DNA from: JBCBSZ01 sp039818945
Lineage (GTDB): Bacteria; Actinomycetota; Acidimicrobiia; Acidimicrobiales; Poriferisodalaceae
Reading direction: 5' to 3'
DNA length: 64,000 bases
Assembly: GCA_039818945.1 (NCBI GenBank)
Contig: JBCBSZ010000005.1
Coordinates: forward strand, 70,311-134,310
Position 1 is the first letter of the stretch. Each line of letters starts with the position of its first letter. Positions 41,992 to 49,081 of the stretch are shown here, in pieces. Made by a program: the position numbers and the translations under genes. The notes below the pieces were generated by a model that saw only the letters and a program-made list of their open reading frames with translations, searched no databases and was not told the origin of the DNA.

Positions 41992-42713
41992 CCGTCGAGC
42001 GGTGGTGCGGTCACGTCGACCTGCGCGCCGTAGTTCTCGAGCTCGACGCGCCATTCGGCGATGCCGTCGTCGGTGTCGACGTCGAACTCGACCGAGGAGA
42101 TCAGGTCGGTGTCGGTGTCGATGGTCAGCTCGACCGGCGCCGCCTCGTCGACGATGCCGCCGGTCAGCACGTCGACTCGCTCCGCGGCGGCGATGCCGGT
42201 GATCACAGCGGTGGAGCCCTCGGAGCTGACGAGCTCGACCTCGCTGAGGTCTTCGGCCAGCAGGGCGCGCCAACCGATCTCGGGGTCGAACAGCGTCGCC
42301 GGGTCGAAGCTGAGGCTGTCGGAGGCCTCCTCCCAGCCGCCGGAGACCGGGTCGGTCAGCCAGATCGTGCCGTCGATCGCCACGGCGCCGACCTGGAGGG
42401 TCGCCGAGCCGAGCTCGACCGTGACGAGCGCGTCGGCCGAGGAGGGTGCCCCGAAGCGACCGTCGGCGGAGACGAAGGCGAGGTTCTCACCGTCGTCGAT
42501 GAACACCTCGGCACCGGTCCGCTCGATCGTGAAGGTCACGCTCTCGACCTCGGCCATCGCCGTGGCGGCCTCGTCGAGGATCTCGGCCGGGTCCGTCGGG
42601 GCGGGTCCGGAGTCGTCGGCGACGGTCTCGGCCGGCTCCGCATCGTCGGCGTCCGACGAGCAGGCGGCGAGCAGGGCGAGGGCGGTGGCGAGGGCGGCGA
42701 CGAGGGGGCGCAC
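41988..42713 (-). CDS. LppX/LprG-like lipoprotein
   Basis: 241 residues from the GTG at 42713. The signal peptide RPLVAALATALALLAACSS ends in a lipobox. The mature domain (EILDEAATAMAEVESVTFTIERTG, then WLTDPVSGGWEEAS and a final VELENYGAQVDVTAPP) matches the LppX_LprAFG family, half-barrels that carry lipids across the cell wall in mycobacteria. The start two codons downstream of the first GTG is chosen because the TAGCGT promoter leaves exactly six bases before it. As in mycobacterial lprG-Rv1410c it is next to an MFS pump, so the pair may export a lipid. Confidence 0.82.
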   Translation of the reverse strand: MRPLVAALATALALLAACSSDADDAEPAETVADDSGPAPTDPAEILDEAATAMAEVESVTFTIERTGAEVFIDDGENLAFVSADGRFGAPSSADALVTVELGSATLQVGAVAIDGTIWLTDPVSGGWEEASDSLSFDPATLFDPEIGWRALLAEDLSEVELVSSEGSTAVITGIAAAERVDVLTGGIVDEAAPVELTIDTDTDLISSVEFDVDTDDGIAEWRVELENYGAQVDVTAPPLDG

Positions 42714-42719
42714 GCCCAC

Positions 42720-42725
42720 ACGCTA
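42720..42725 (-). promoter_or_regulatory. -10 element for lipoprotein-MFS-glucosidase operon (leaderless)
   Basis: TAGCGT on the minus strand, six bases before the GTG at 42713; it would leave no gap to the GTG at 42719. Confidence 0.5.
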
Positions 42726-42760
42726 CGGGCCTGTGACCGGTGCCATGTTGCGCTCCGGGC

Positions 42761-42786
42761 TAAACTGATGTTTCCTTAGTAATCAG
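42761..42786 (+). promoter_or_regulatory. azoR promoter with inverted repeat
   Basis: TAAACT (42761-42766) is a -10-like element in an AT-rich patch. CTGAT (42765-42769) and ATCAG (42782-42786), twelve bases apart, form an inverted repeat that overlaps its end and the likely transcription start. This is a fitting place for a repressor such as the HxlR protein encoded downstream. Confidence 0.42.
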
Positions 42787-42815
42787 AAGTTGAACCAATC
42801 CGATGGGAGCCCCCG

Positions 42816-43388
42816 ATGACCACCTCCAACATCCTCCGCCTCGACGCCGGCGCCGCCCATGACGGCTCGGTCACCCGCACCCTCGGCGACGCCGTCGTCG
42901 AGCGCCTCGCGACGACGGGAACGACCGTCACCACCCGGGACCTGACGACGGGGGTGCCCTTCGTCGACGGCGCCTGGGTCGCAGCGTCGGGCGCGGGCGA
43001 GGCGATCGCAGCGTCCGACGAGCTCATCGACGAGCTCCTCGCCGCCGATGTCCTCGTGATCACCGCGCCGATCTACAACTTCGGTGTGCCGGCGGCGCTC
43101 AAGGCCTGGGTCGACCAGGTCTCCCGGGCGGGTCGGACCTTCACCTACACCGAGGACGGCCCGAAGGGGCTGATCGACGGCACCCGCGCCGTGATCGTCA
43201 CGGCCTCCGGCGGGACCGAGATCGAGGGTGAGGCCGACTTCGCGGTGCCGTACCTGCGATTCGTGCTCGGCTTCCTCGGGATCACCGACGTGCAGGTGGT
43301 CGCCGCCAGCCAGCAGATGCTGCGGGGCGAGGTCGCGCTCGTGGAGGCCCGGGAGGCCGTCGAGAGCGTCGCCCCCGTCGCTGCGTGA
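42816..43388 (+). CDS. azoR: FMN-dependent NADH-azoreductase-like protein
   Basis: 190 residues with a flavodoxin fold. LRLDAGAAHDGSVTRTLGDAVVERL is the phosphate-binding start of AzoR-type proteins; TAPIYNFGVPAALKAWVDQVSRAGRTFTYTEDGPKGL is the flavin/dimer segment and is nearly diagnostic. It reduces azo dyes and quinones with NADH. GGGAG lies ten bases before the ATG. The next gene is an HxlR regulator, a common pair for quinone-responsive azoreductases. Confidence 0.87.
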   Translation: MTTSNILRLDAGAAHDGSVTRTLGDAVVERLATTGTTVTTRDLTTGVPFVDGAWVAASGAGEAIAASDELIDELLAADVLVITAPIYNFGVPAALKAWVDQVSRAGRTFTYTEDGPKGLIDGTRAVIVTASGGTEIEGEADFAVPYLRFVLGFLGITDVQVVAASQQMLRGEVALVEAREAVESVAPVAA

Positions 43389-43415
43389 TGTCGGGTGCAC
43401 CGGCGGCCGGCTCCG

Positions 43416-43421
43416 TATCCT
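43416..43421 (+). promoter_or_regulatory. -10 element for first HxlR gene (leaderless)
   Basis: TATCCT, eight bases before the GTG at 43430. Confidence 0.4.
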
Positions 43422-43429
43422 GTGCGGGT

Positions 43430-43804
43430 GTGGAGCCGGCCCCGAGCAGCACGCCGCAGCACGAGTACTGCCCCTACCTCCATCACACGATGGAGCTCAT
43501 CGGCCGTCGCTGGACGGGCGTGATCCTGTGGACCCTGGCGAACGGCCCGACCCGCTTCGCCGAGATCCGCAGCGCGATCCCCGGACTCTCCGACCGGCTG
43601 CTGACCGATCGCCTCGTCGAGCTCGAGGGCGAGGGCATCGTCGGGCGCTGCGACCAGGACGGCGCCTCCTGCTACCGCCTGACCGACAAGGGTGAGCAGG
43701 TCGTCCCGGTCCTCGAGGCCGCCGCGGCCGTCGCGTCGGGCTGGGCGTGCGACGAGTCGCCCGCCGACCGCCCCGGCCGCATCCGCGCCGGGGGCTGCGG
43801 CTAA
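43430..43804 (+). CDS. HxlR family regulator
   Basis: 124 residues from GTG 43430. CPYLHHTMELIGRRWTGVILWTLANGPTRFAEIRSAIPGLSDRLLTDRLVELE is a complete HxlR winged helix. The Cys in EYCPYL is at the position that senses quinones or aldehydes in YodB- and HypR-type members, so thiol-based control of azoR is likely. The start is chosen from the promoter spacing. The stop overlaps the stop of the convergent CMD gene by three bases. Confidence 0.85.
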   Translation: MEPAPSSTPQHEYCPYLHHTMELIGRRWTGVILWTLANGPTRFAEIRSAIPGLSDRLLTDRLVELEGEGIVGRCDQDGASCYRLTDKGEQVVPVLEAAAAVASGWACDESPADRPGRIRAGGCG

Positions 43805-44370
43805 CCCGCCGGGCGCACGTCGTCGAAGCGGGGCGCGCCGTCCTCGTGTGGCACGTGCGCAGCTCGCGCCACGTAGCTGATCGCGTGGTACCACCCACAG
43901 AGCAGCAGCAGGTCGAGCACCTGGGCGTCGTCGAGGTGGCTGGACAGCTCGTCCCAGAGCCGGTCGTCGAGTGTGCTGGTGTCGTGCAGTTGGTCGACGG
44001 CCTCGATCACGGCGCGATCGAGGGGGTCGGTCCAGCAGTGGTCGGCCGGGCCGCCGTGGGTGAGCGAGGTGATCTGGTCGGCGGTGAGCTCGGCTCGCTC
44101 GGCGAAGAAGGCCACGTGCACGCCCCACTCGTACTCCGCACCGCAGCGAGCACAGGTCCGGTCGATCACGAGCTCGCGGGTCCGCAGGTCGAGCGAGAGC
44201 TCGCGACCGAGCTCGTAGCCACCCCAGCCCCGCATCGCCCGGGTCATCGATCGGTTGCGGACGAACGTCCGGAACAGCGCGATCGGTGGGACGCCTGGCG
44301 GCATCATCGCTGCCAGCAGCTCCTCGTCCTCCGGTGCGAACGGCGCCTCGATCGGCGTGATCCTCGGCAT
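43801..44370 (-). CDS. Carboxymuconolactone decarboxylase/AhpD-like protein
   Basis: 189 residues from the ATG at 44370, which has GGGAGG six bases upstream. RELVIDRTCARCGAEYEWGVHVAFFAE is the CMD motif with its C-x-x-C and downstream His, as in AhpD peroxidases. It probably reduces peroxides or isomerises a lactone. It is divergent from the second HxlR gene across a perfect 15-bp inverted repeat, so it is very likely the HxlR target. Confidence 0.85.
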   Translation of the reverse strand: MPRITPIEAPFAPEDEELLAAMMPPGVPPIALFRTFVRNRSMTRAMRGWGGYELGRELSLDLRTRELVIDRTCARCGAEYEWGVHVAFFAERAELTADQITSLTHGGPADHCWTDPLDRAVIEAVDQLHDTSTLDDRLWDELSSHLDDAQVLDLLLLCGWYHAISYVARAAHVPHEDGAPRFDDVRPAG

Positions 44371-44387
44371 CGACGGCCTCCCCATGT

Positions 44388-44437
44388 GGTTCGATTTCCG
44401 AATCGCGTGGTGAGGGTAGTGTTTCGGAAATCGAACC
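44388..44437. promoter_or_regulatory. Perfect 15-bp inverted-repeat operator between CMD and HxlR genes
   Basis: GGTTCGATTTCCGAA (44388-44402) and its exact reverse complement (44423-44437) flank a 20-base spacer. Each arm is also partly symmetric (TTCG...CGAA), so each may be a full dimer site. A TAGTGT (44417-44422) faces the HxlR gene and a TACCCT (44413-44418, minus strand) faces the CMD gene, both between the arms. Confidence 0.7.
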
Positions 44438-44453
44438 GGCAACCCCTCCCGAC

Positions 44454-44792
44454 GTGCCCCGTCCGGGCAACCCGGTCCGCGGCAGCACCACCGGACGCCC
44501 GGTCATGGCCGCCCTCGACCTGCTCGGGCGGCGCTGGGCGCTCCGGATCCTCTGGGAGCTGCGCGACGGCGCGATCGGGTTCCGGGAGCTGCGCGATCGC
44601 TGCGACGCGATGTCGTCGAGCGTGCTGCGCGATCGCCTGGTCGAGCTGACCGAGGCCCTGCTCGTGCACCAGGACGACGAGCAGCGCTACGCCCTCACCG
44701 CGCTCGGCGCCGCGTTGGGCGAGGCGATCAGCCCGCTCGACCGCTGGGCGAAGCGATGGGCCGAGCAGCTCGGTCCTCCGGCGGAGCGCTGA
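44454..44792 (+). CDS. HxlR family regulator
   Basis: 112 residues. VMAALDLLGRRWALRILWELRDGAIGFRELRDRCDAMSSSVLRDRLVELTEALLVH is the HxlR winged helix. The sensing Cys of the family is not at the N-terminus; the only Cys is in the RDRCDAM segment. It is divergent from the CMD gene and should bind the inverted repeat. Its last 65 bases overlap the 3' end of the convergent ABC membrane protein gene. Confidence 0.84.
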   Translation: MPRPGNPVRGSTTGRPVMAALDLLGRRWALRILWELRDGAIGFRELRDRCDAMSSSVLRDRLVELTEALLVHQDDEQRYALTALGAALGEAISPLDRWAKRWAEQLGPPAER

Positions 44793-45651
44793 CGGCGCCG
44801 AGTCGCTGCGAGATCTCCCGGAGCCGGATGAGCTGCTGGAGGAACAGCGGCGTCTCGAGCACGGACTCGACGTACTGCAGGACGTACATGATCGTGGCGA
44901 ACACGAACCCGTACTGCGGGTCGGCACCGTCGACCACGGCGATCGGGCTGTACACGAGCAGCGCGATCACGCCGAGGTAGATCAGCGAGAAGTTGATCGT
45001 CTCGAGGTCCGACAGCGTCCGGTTCCAGCGCATCAGCTCGGCGAAGTGGCGGCGGGCGCCGCCGGCCGTCCTGGTCGACAGCGCGCCGACCTGGCGCTCG
45101 AGCTCGTCGTTGTAGCCGGTGGTCAGCGCGAGGTTCCGGCGGCCCGTGGCGGCGTAGACGACCGTGACGAGGACGGCGAGGCCGAGCGACGCGGCGAACA
45201 CGCCGACGTCGATGCGGGCGAGGATGATGAGGGTGCCGACGATCCCGACCGCGCTGTTCACGATCATCGGCATGGAGTTCTCGAGGAACTCGATGAACTC
45301 GTTGAGCAACGTGGTGCGCGCAGCGACGGTCGAGACGTCGGTCCCCCGCTCGTGCTCGGCCGCGGCGAGCTCGCTCGCGGTCGTCTCGTAGATCCGGGCG
45401 TACGTGCGGGTGTCGATGAGCCGACGGAGCGCTCCGACGGCGAGGGTCACCACGCCGAGGCCGCCGAGGAGCGCCACGCCGCCCAACTCGTCCTGCAGGA
45501 GGTCGTCGATGGCGAGACCGATCACAAGCGGGAAGAGCAGGAGCGCGGCGGCCTCGAGGACCACGAGCGACAAGGTGATGGCGACCCCACCCCGGAAGCG
45601 TCGGGCGAGGCTCCCGACCGTGATGGCGCCGACCGGTGCGGGAGTGCTCAC
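44728..45651 (-). CDS. ABC transporter six-TM domain protein without ATPase
   Basis: 307 residues with six membrane helices and the ABC exporter layout, including TRTYARIYETTASELAAAEHERG and ARTTLLNEFIEFLENSMPMIVN as coupling-loop segments. There is no nucleotide-binding domain in the protein or next to it. It begins at a GTG that overlaps the sterol desaturase stop by 4 nt. The C-terminal 21 residues are antisense to the HxlR gene. It may work with an ATPase encoded elsewhere. Confidence 0.78.
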   Translation of the reverse strand: MSTPAPVGAITVGSLARRFRGGVAITLSLVVLEAAALLLFPLVIGLAIDDLLQDELGGVALLGGLGVVTLAVGALRRLIDTRTYARIYETTASELAAAEHERGTDVSTVAARTTLLNEFIEFLENSMPMIVNSAVGIVGTLIILARIDVGVFAASLGLAVLVTVVYAATGRRNLALTTGYNDELERQVGALSTRTAGGARRHFAELMRWNRTLSDLETINFSLIYLGVIALLVYSPIAVVDGADPQYGFVFATIMYVLQYVESVLETPLFLQQLIRLREISQRLGAVSAPPEDRAARPIASPSGRAG

Positions 45652-46499
45652 GACGCGCTCCTCGCAGCGGCGGGCTGCCAACCGGGGCCGTTCCACAGCC
45701 GGGCCCAACGCGTGCGCCAGTCGGCATCGGCGCGGAGGTCGGCCCACAGCAGCCGGAGCTGCGAGAACTGGATGTCGAGCGGGTTGGACGACTCGATCTG
45801 TGTCGTGAGGCCGTAGGTCGGGCGCTCGAGCTCGGGCTGGAAGGTGCCGAACAGCCGATCCCAGACGATCAGGATGCCGCCGTAGTTCACGTCGAGATAC
45901 GGGCGCTCGTTGCCGTGGTGTACCCGGTGGTGCGACGGGGTGTTGAAGACGGCCTCGAACCATCGGGGCATCCGGTCGATGACCTCGGTGTGGATCCAGC
46001 CCTGGTAGGCGAGCACGAACGCCGTCATCGCCAAGGTGATCTCGGCGGAGAAGCCGACGGCGACCATCGGGAGGCTGAACACGATGGTGAGGAGCCCGTC
46101 GAAGATCCCGATGCGGAGGCTCGTGGTCTGGTCGAAGTGGGGCGAGCTGTGGTGGACGGAGTGGTAGAGGTCCCACAGCAGGCGGCGCTCGTGCGAGATC
46201 CGGTGCTCCCAGTAGTAGACGAAGTCCGCCACGACGACGGCGATCGGGAGCGTCCACCAGGTGATCGGGATCGACCAGGGGACCAGGGCTTCCACGCCCT
46301 CGAACACCGGCACCCACACGAGGGCCCCGATCGCCCCGGCCACGATGAGGAGGAGGAACGTGACGCCGTTGGCGAGCATCTCCTTGCCCCGCGCCCGGCC
46401 GAGCTCGCGGAGGCGGCGCAGCACCACCAGCTCGACGAGCACGAGCGGCAGGAAGAGGGTCTCGAACAGGGCCGAGGCGGTGTCGATGAGATCGAGCAT
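45648..46499 (-). CDS. Sterol desaturase/fatty acid hydroxylase family protein
   Basis: 283 residues with four or five membrane helices. The di-iron His clusters are HRISH, HSVHH plus SSPH, and SHHRVHHG, in the usual order, so an eight-His site is complete. These enzymes hydroxylate or desaturate lipids in the membrane. The ATG at 46499 follows TATCAT by seven bases; an ATG twelve codons upstream would fall beyond the promoter. It is divergent from a TetR gene and coupled to the ABC membrane protein. Confidence 0.85.
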   Translation of the reverse strand: MLDLIDTASALFETLFLPLVLVELVVLRRLRELGRARGKEMLANGVTFLLLIVAGAIGALVWVPVFEGVEALVPWSIPITWWTLPIAVVVADFVYYWEHRISHERRLLWDLYHSVHHSSPHFDQTTSLRIGIFDGLLTIVFSLPMVAVGFSAEITLAMTAFVLAYQGWIHTEVIDRMPRWFEAVFNTPSHHRVHHGNERPYLDVNYGGILIVWDRLFGTFQPELERPTYGLTTQIESSNPLDIQFSQLRLLWADLRADADWRTRWARLWNGPGWQPAAARSAS

Positions 46500-46506
46500 G
46501 GTCCCG

Positions 46507-46523
46507 ATGATAGGAGTCACTCC
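46507..46523 (-). promoter_or_regulatory. Sterol desaturase promoter with adjacent palindrome
   Basis: TATCAT (46507-46512, minus strand) is followed upstream at once by the palindrome GGAGT-C-ACTCC (46513-46523). The site lies between the divergent desaturase and TetR genes and is a candidate TetR operator. Confidence 0.4.
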
Positions 46524-46556
46524 GAGATTCGTCATCCTTCCCGAGTAGGAGATCGA

Positions 46557-46562
46557 TACGAT
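46557..46562 (+). promoter_or_regulatory. -10 element for TetR gene (leaderless)
   Basis: TACGAT, eight bases before the ATG at 46571. Confidence 0.4.
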
Positions 46563-46570
46563 TCCTGAGG

Positions 46571-47149
46571 ATGAGCCTGCGGGAGCGGCACCGGCGCAAC
46601 ACGTTGTCCATCACCCAGCGCACCGCCGTGGAGCTGTTCGTCGCGCACGGCTTCGAGGCGGTGAAGGTGGTCGACATCGCCGATGCGGTGGGGATGGCGC
46701 CCTCGACCCTCTACCGCCACTTCCCCAGCAAGGAGGCGATCGTCGTCTGGGACGAGCACGCCGAGGACGACGGCGCGGCCATCGAGCGGGCGCTCGAGCA
46801 GCTCCCGCCCTTCGCCGCGCTCCGGCACGCCTTCGTCACGACCCTGGCCGACCGGTACGAGGCCGACGCCGACTTCCAGCTGCAGCGGATCACGCTGCTC
46901 TACCGGACGCCGGCGATCCACGCCGCCGCGATCGAGGCTGATGCCGCCGATCGGGCGTACCTGACGGCGCTGCTCGAACGGCACCTCGGCGACGACCACC
47001 GACCCGCCGCCGAGCTCGTCGCCGGCGCTGCGCTCCTCGCCGCCGACTGGGCGTTCGACCGCTGGCAGGCCACCCGGGCCGCCCGCCCGCTCGCCGACCT
47101 CGTCGGGGAGGCCTTCGACCGCCTCGCCCACCTCGACGACCTCCGCTGA
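46571..47149 (+). CDS. TetR family transcriptional regulator
   Basis: 192 residues. The DNA-binding domain spans residues 8-56, with TQRTAVELFVAHGFEAVKVVDIADAVGMAPSTLYRHFPSKEAIVV. The remainder is a C-terminal helical domain of the TetR_C type with no known ligand. It is divergent from the sterol desaturase-like gene and probably controls it through the intergenic palindrome. Confidence 0.87.
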   Translation: MSLRERHRRNTLSITQRTAVELFVAHGFEAVKVVDIADAVGMAPSTLYRHFPSKEAIVVWDEHAEDDGAAIERALEQLPPFAALRHAFVTTLADRYEADADFQLQRITLLYRTPAIHAAAIEADAADRAYLTALLERHLGDDHRPAAELVAGAALLAADWAFDRWQATRAARPLADLVGEAFDRLAHLDDLR

Positions 47150-47159
47150 GCGATCGGCC

Positions 47160-47165
47160 TACGCT
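47160..47165 (+). promoter_or_regulatory. -10 element for the 47172 gene (leaderless)
   Basis: TACGCT, then CCGGCG, then the ATG; the same string is found at 11759. Confidence 0.55.
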
Positions 47166-47171
47166 CCGGCG

Positions 47172-47600
47172 ATGGGTCTCGCCGACACGCTCGCTGCGAC
47201 CACGGGCACCTACTTCGGCTCCGGCGACGGGATCGAGAGCGGTCCGTTCGTCGCTCGCATCGTCATCTCGTCCGTGCCGAACGGCGGGGTGGCCATCGAG
47301 TACGAGGCGACCTCACGAGAGCAGGGCGTCCAGCATCGGGAGCACTCGCTGCTCTCGGGTGGTCCGGATGGCCGGGATCGGCTCTACGTCGCCCACTCCG
47401 AGTCGCCGTTCGTGACCGAGCTGGTGGCGTCGGACGTCGGAGCGGGTCGCTTCGAGCAACCCGTCGCAGCCGGTCCCTACGCCCTCACCGTCGTGATCGA
47501 GGTGCCCGAGCCCGACCGCCTCACCTACGCCTGGTGGTGGGCGGCGGCCGGCGAGGAGCCGGTCGAGCAGTCCAAGGCCGACGTCCGCCGCCGGCCCTGA
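47172..47600 (+). CDS. Conserved-looking beta-barrel protein, unknown
   Basis: 142 residues, Cys-free, with alternating polar and hydrophobic strands (PFVARIVISSVPNGGVAIEYEA, RLYVAHSESPFVTELV, YALTVVIEVPEPDRLTYAWWWA) that suggest a lipocalin- or nitrobindin-like barrel such as those of the DUF1579 or THAP4 type. No motif proves this. A good leaderless promoter supports that it is expressed. It lies 85 bases upstream of the macro-SEFIR gene; any link is unproven. Confidence 0.6.
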   Translation: MGLADTLAATTGTYFGSGDGIESGPFVARIVISSVPNGGVAIEYEATSREQGVQHREHSLLSGGPDGRDRLYVAHSESPFVTELVASDVGAGRFEQPVAAGPYALTVVIEVPEPDRLTYAWWWAAAGEEPVEQSKADVRRRP

Positions 47601-47685
47601 GCCGCCCGGTGATCGGAGCGGGGCACGGTGGAGCCGATCGCTCGGCCGAGTCAGACTGAAGCCGCCTGCGTCGAGGGGAGGGCGG

Positions 47686-48666
47686 GTGCCGGTCCAACTG
47701 GTCTTGGGCGACATGTTCGAGGGACCGACCGATCTGATGGTCGTCCCATGCTCGACGATCCCGACGGTCACGCCGATCGTCCAGGATCGGCTCCGGAACT
47801 TCGCCCTCCCTGAGCCGACGGACCGCATGGAGCTCGGAGCTGTGGAGATCAGGCGGCTCGGTGAGTCTGAGCAGAGCATCGCGCAATCGGTCGCGTTCGC
47901 CGCCTCGGTCCGCGCTGGCCGCGGTTCGTCGCCGGAGGCGATCCGATCCATCGGAGCGGCGCTCGGCGTGGCCACCATGGAGCGCACGTCAGTCCGGGTC
48001 ATCGCAGCTCCCCTGCTCGGCACGGGCGCAGGCGGTTTGGATGCCGAGGTCGTCGTGCGTCAACTGCGCGCCGGCTTCGAGTCGACGAGCGAGCCGACCG
48101 CGACGCTGCAGCTGTTCGTCCTGCCTGGCCAGCGAGACCTCTTCGAGCAGCTTCGCTCGCAGCTCGAGCGCGGCCAGGCTCCGAAGCGATCCCCCCGCGT
48201 GTTCGTCTCGTACACCGGGACATCGCCCGAGCATCGAGGTTGGGTGGCCGACCTCGCCACGTTCTTGCAGAGCAGCGGGGTCTACACCCGCTTCGACCAG
48301 TGGGATCTAGAACCGGGCATGAACGTCGCGCAGTGGATGACGAACGAGCTGACCTTGGCCGACCGGGTCGTGATGATCTGCGACGAGCGGTATGCGAACA
48401 AGGCCGACGGCCTCCACGGCGGCGTCGGCTGGGAGATCATGCTCGTTCAGGGCGACATGGCCCGAAACGGGCTCGACACGGTCAAGTACATCCCGGTAGT
48501 TCGCTGCGAGGATCCCGACCGGGGGCTCCCGACCTTCCTGCAGGCGGCGGCATTCGTACACTGCCCGCCGAGCGAGAGCGACAACGCCCAACGTGCGAAG
48601 CTCCTGCGAACGATCTTCAACGTCCCGCTGCGTCCGCCGCTCGGGACGCCCCCGGCCTGGCTCTGA
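47686..48666 (+). CDS. Macro-domain / SEFIR (TIR-like) fusion protein
   Basis: 326 residues. Residues 1-155 resemble a macro domain: LVLGDMFEGPTDLMVVPCST at the N-terminus, then APLLGTGAGGL at 108-118, the phosphate-binding loop that holds ADP-ribose in macro proteins. Residues 170-326 are a SEFIR/TIR domain: RVFVSYTGTSPEHRGWVADL, RFDQWDLEPG (203-211), and KADGLHGGVGWE with Glu250 as candidate catalytic Glu. GGGGAGGG lies before the GTG at 47686. The likely idea is a NAD-cleaving domain coupled to a sensor or eraser of ADP-ribose. The neighbour is tRNA-Pro. Confidence 0.82.
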   Translation: MPVQLVLGDMFEGPTDLMVVPCSTIPTVTPIVQDRLRNFALPEPTDRMELGAVEIRRLGESEQSIAQSVAFAASVRAGRGSSPEAIRSIGAALGVATMERTSVRVIAAPLLGTGAGGLDAEVVVRQLRAGFESTSEPTATLQLFVLPGQRDLFEQLRSQLERGQAPKRSPRVFVSYTGTSPEHRGWVADLATFLQSSGVYTRFDQWDLEPGMNVAQWMTNELTLADRVVMICDERYANKADGLHGGVGWEIMLVQGDMARNGLDTVKYIPVVRCEDPDRGLPTFLQAAAFVHCPPSESDNAQRAKLLRTIFNVPLRPPLGTPPAWL

Positions 48667-48703
48667 GATGCGCAGCGCCAGCCGTGACACCCTGGACGCG
48701 CAA

Positions 48704-48727
48704 CGGCCGCCGGCTCGCCGGCGGCCG
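48704..48727. terminator. Strong hairpin between macro-SEFIR gene and tRNA-Pro
   Basis: CGGCCGCCGG-CTCG-CCGGCGGCCG is a perfect 10-bp GC stem with a 4-base loop, with no T run on either side. It lies between two convergent units and can serve as a terminator for both. Confidence 0.6.
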
Positions 48728-48740
48728 ATGGTCGCAGTGA

Positions 48741-48817
48741 TGGTCGGGTTGCCGGGATTTGAACCCGGGACCTCCTCGTCCCGAACGAGGCGCGCTACCA
48801 AGCTGCGCCACAACCCG
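48741..48817 (-). tRNA. tRNA-Pro (anticodon CGG)
   Basis: 77 bases including an encoded CCA. The acceptor pairs CGGGTTG with CAACCCG; the anticodon arm is CCTCG-TTCGGGA-CGAGG, giving anticodon CGG; the T arm is CCGGG-TTCAAAT-CCCGG. The 5' base is C as usual for bacterial tRNA-Pro. The 3' end points toward the macro-SEFIR gene, so it is a possible integration site, though no second copy of its end is seen. Confidence 0.95.
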
Positions 48818-48872
48818 TTGGGGTCCGACATGGTAGCGGCGAGTCGAACCGATCGGAAGCGAGAACCCTGCC

Positions 48873-49079
48873 CTAGCTCGTCTCGCTGATGCGGTGGCTC
48901 AACGCCCGCTTGCCGCCGATCCAGTTGCACATCTGCGGATCGGCCTCGCGGACCTCGCCGCTGATCCAGCTGCCGTCGAAGCGGAAGCGTCCCGTGCGGC
49001 CCTGGTCGTCGGTGACCTCGATGGCGCCGTCGACGAGGTCGTAGCGGAACCGGGTGAAGGGGTGACGGATGACCGGCAC
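48873..49079 (-). CDS. Small protein paired with the Rieske oxygenase, unknown
   Basis: 68 residues from a GTG two bases after the Rieske stop. The sequence HPFTRFRYDLVDGAIEVTDDQGRTGRFRFDGSWISGEVREADP looks like a small beta-sheet domain, and one Cys is present (MCNW). It is co-directional and almost joined to the oxygenase gene, so a helper or regulatory subunit is likely. It is not a ferredoxin: there is no Cys cluster. No family is recognised. Confidence 0.6.
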   Translation of the reverse strand: MPVIRHPFTRFRYDLVDGAIEVTDDQGRTGRFRFDGSWISGEVREADPQMCNWIGGKRALSHRISETS

Positions 49080-49081
49080 GA

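Noticed and set aside
41992..42273. Extension of the MFS gene upstream to 42273
   Set aside because: The MFS family N-terminus begins at the ATG 41991, which overlaps the lipoprotein stop by 4 nt.
48741..48817. tRNA-Pro as a proven attachment site of a genomic island
   Set aside because: No second copy of the tRNA 3' end, integrase or transposase was seen in the window.
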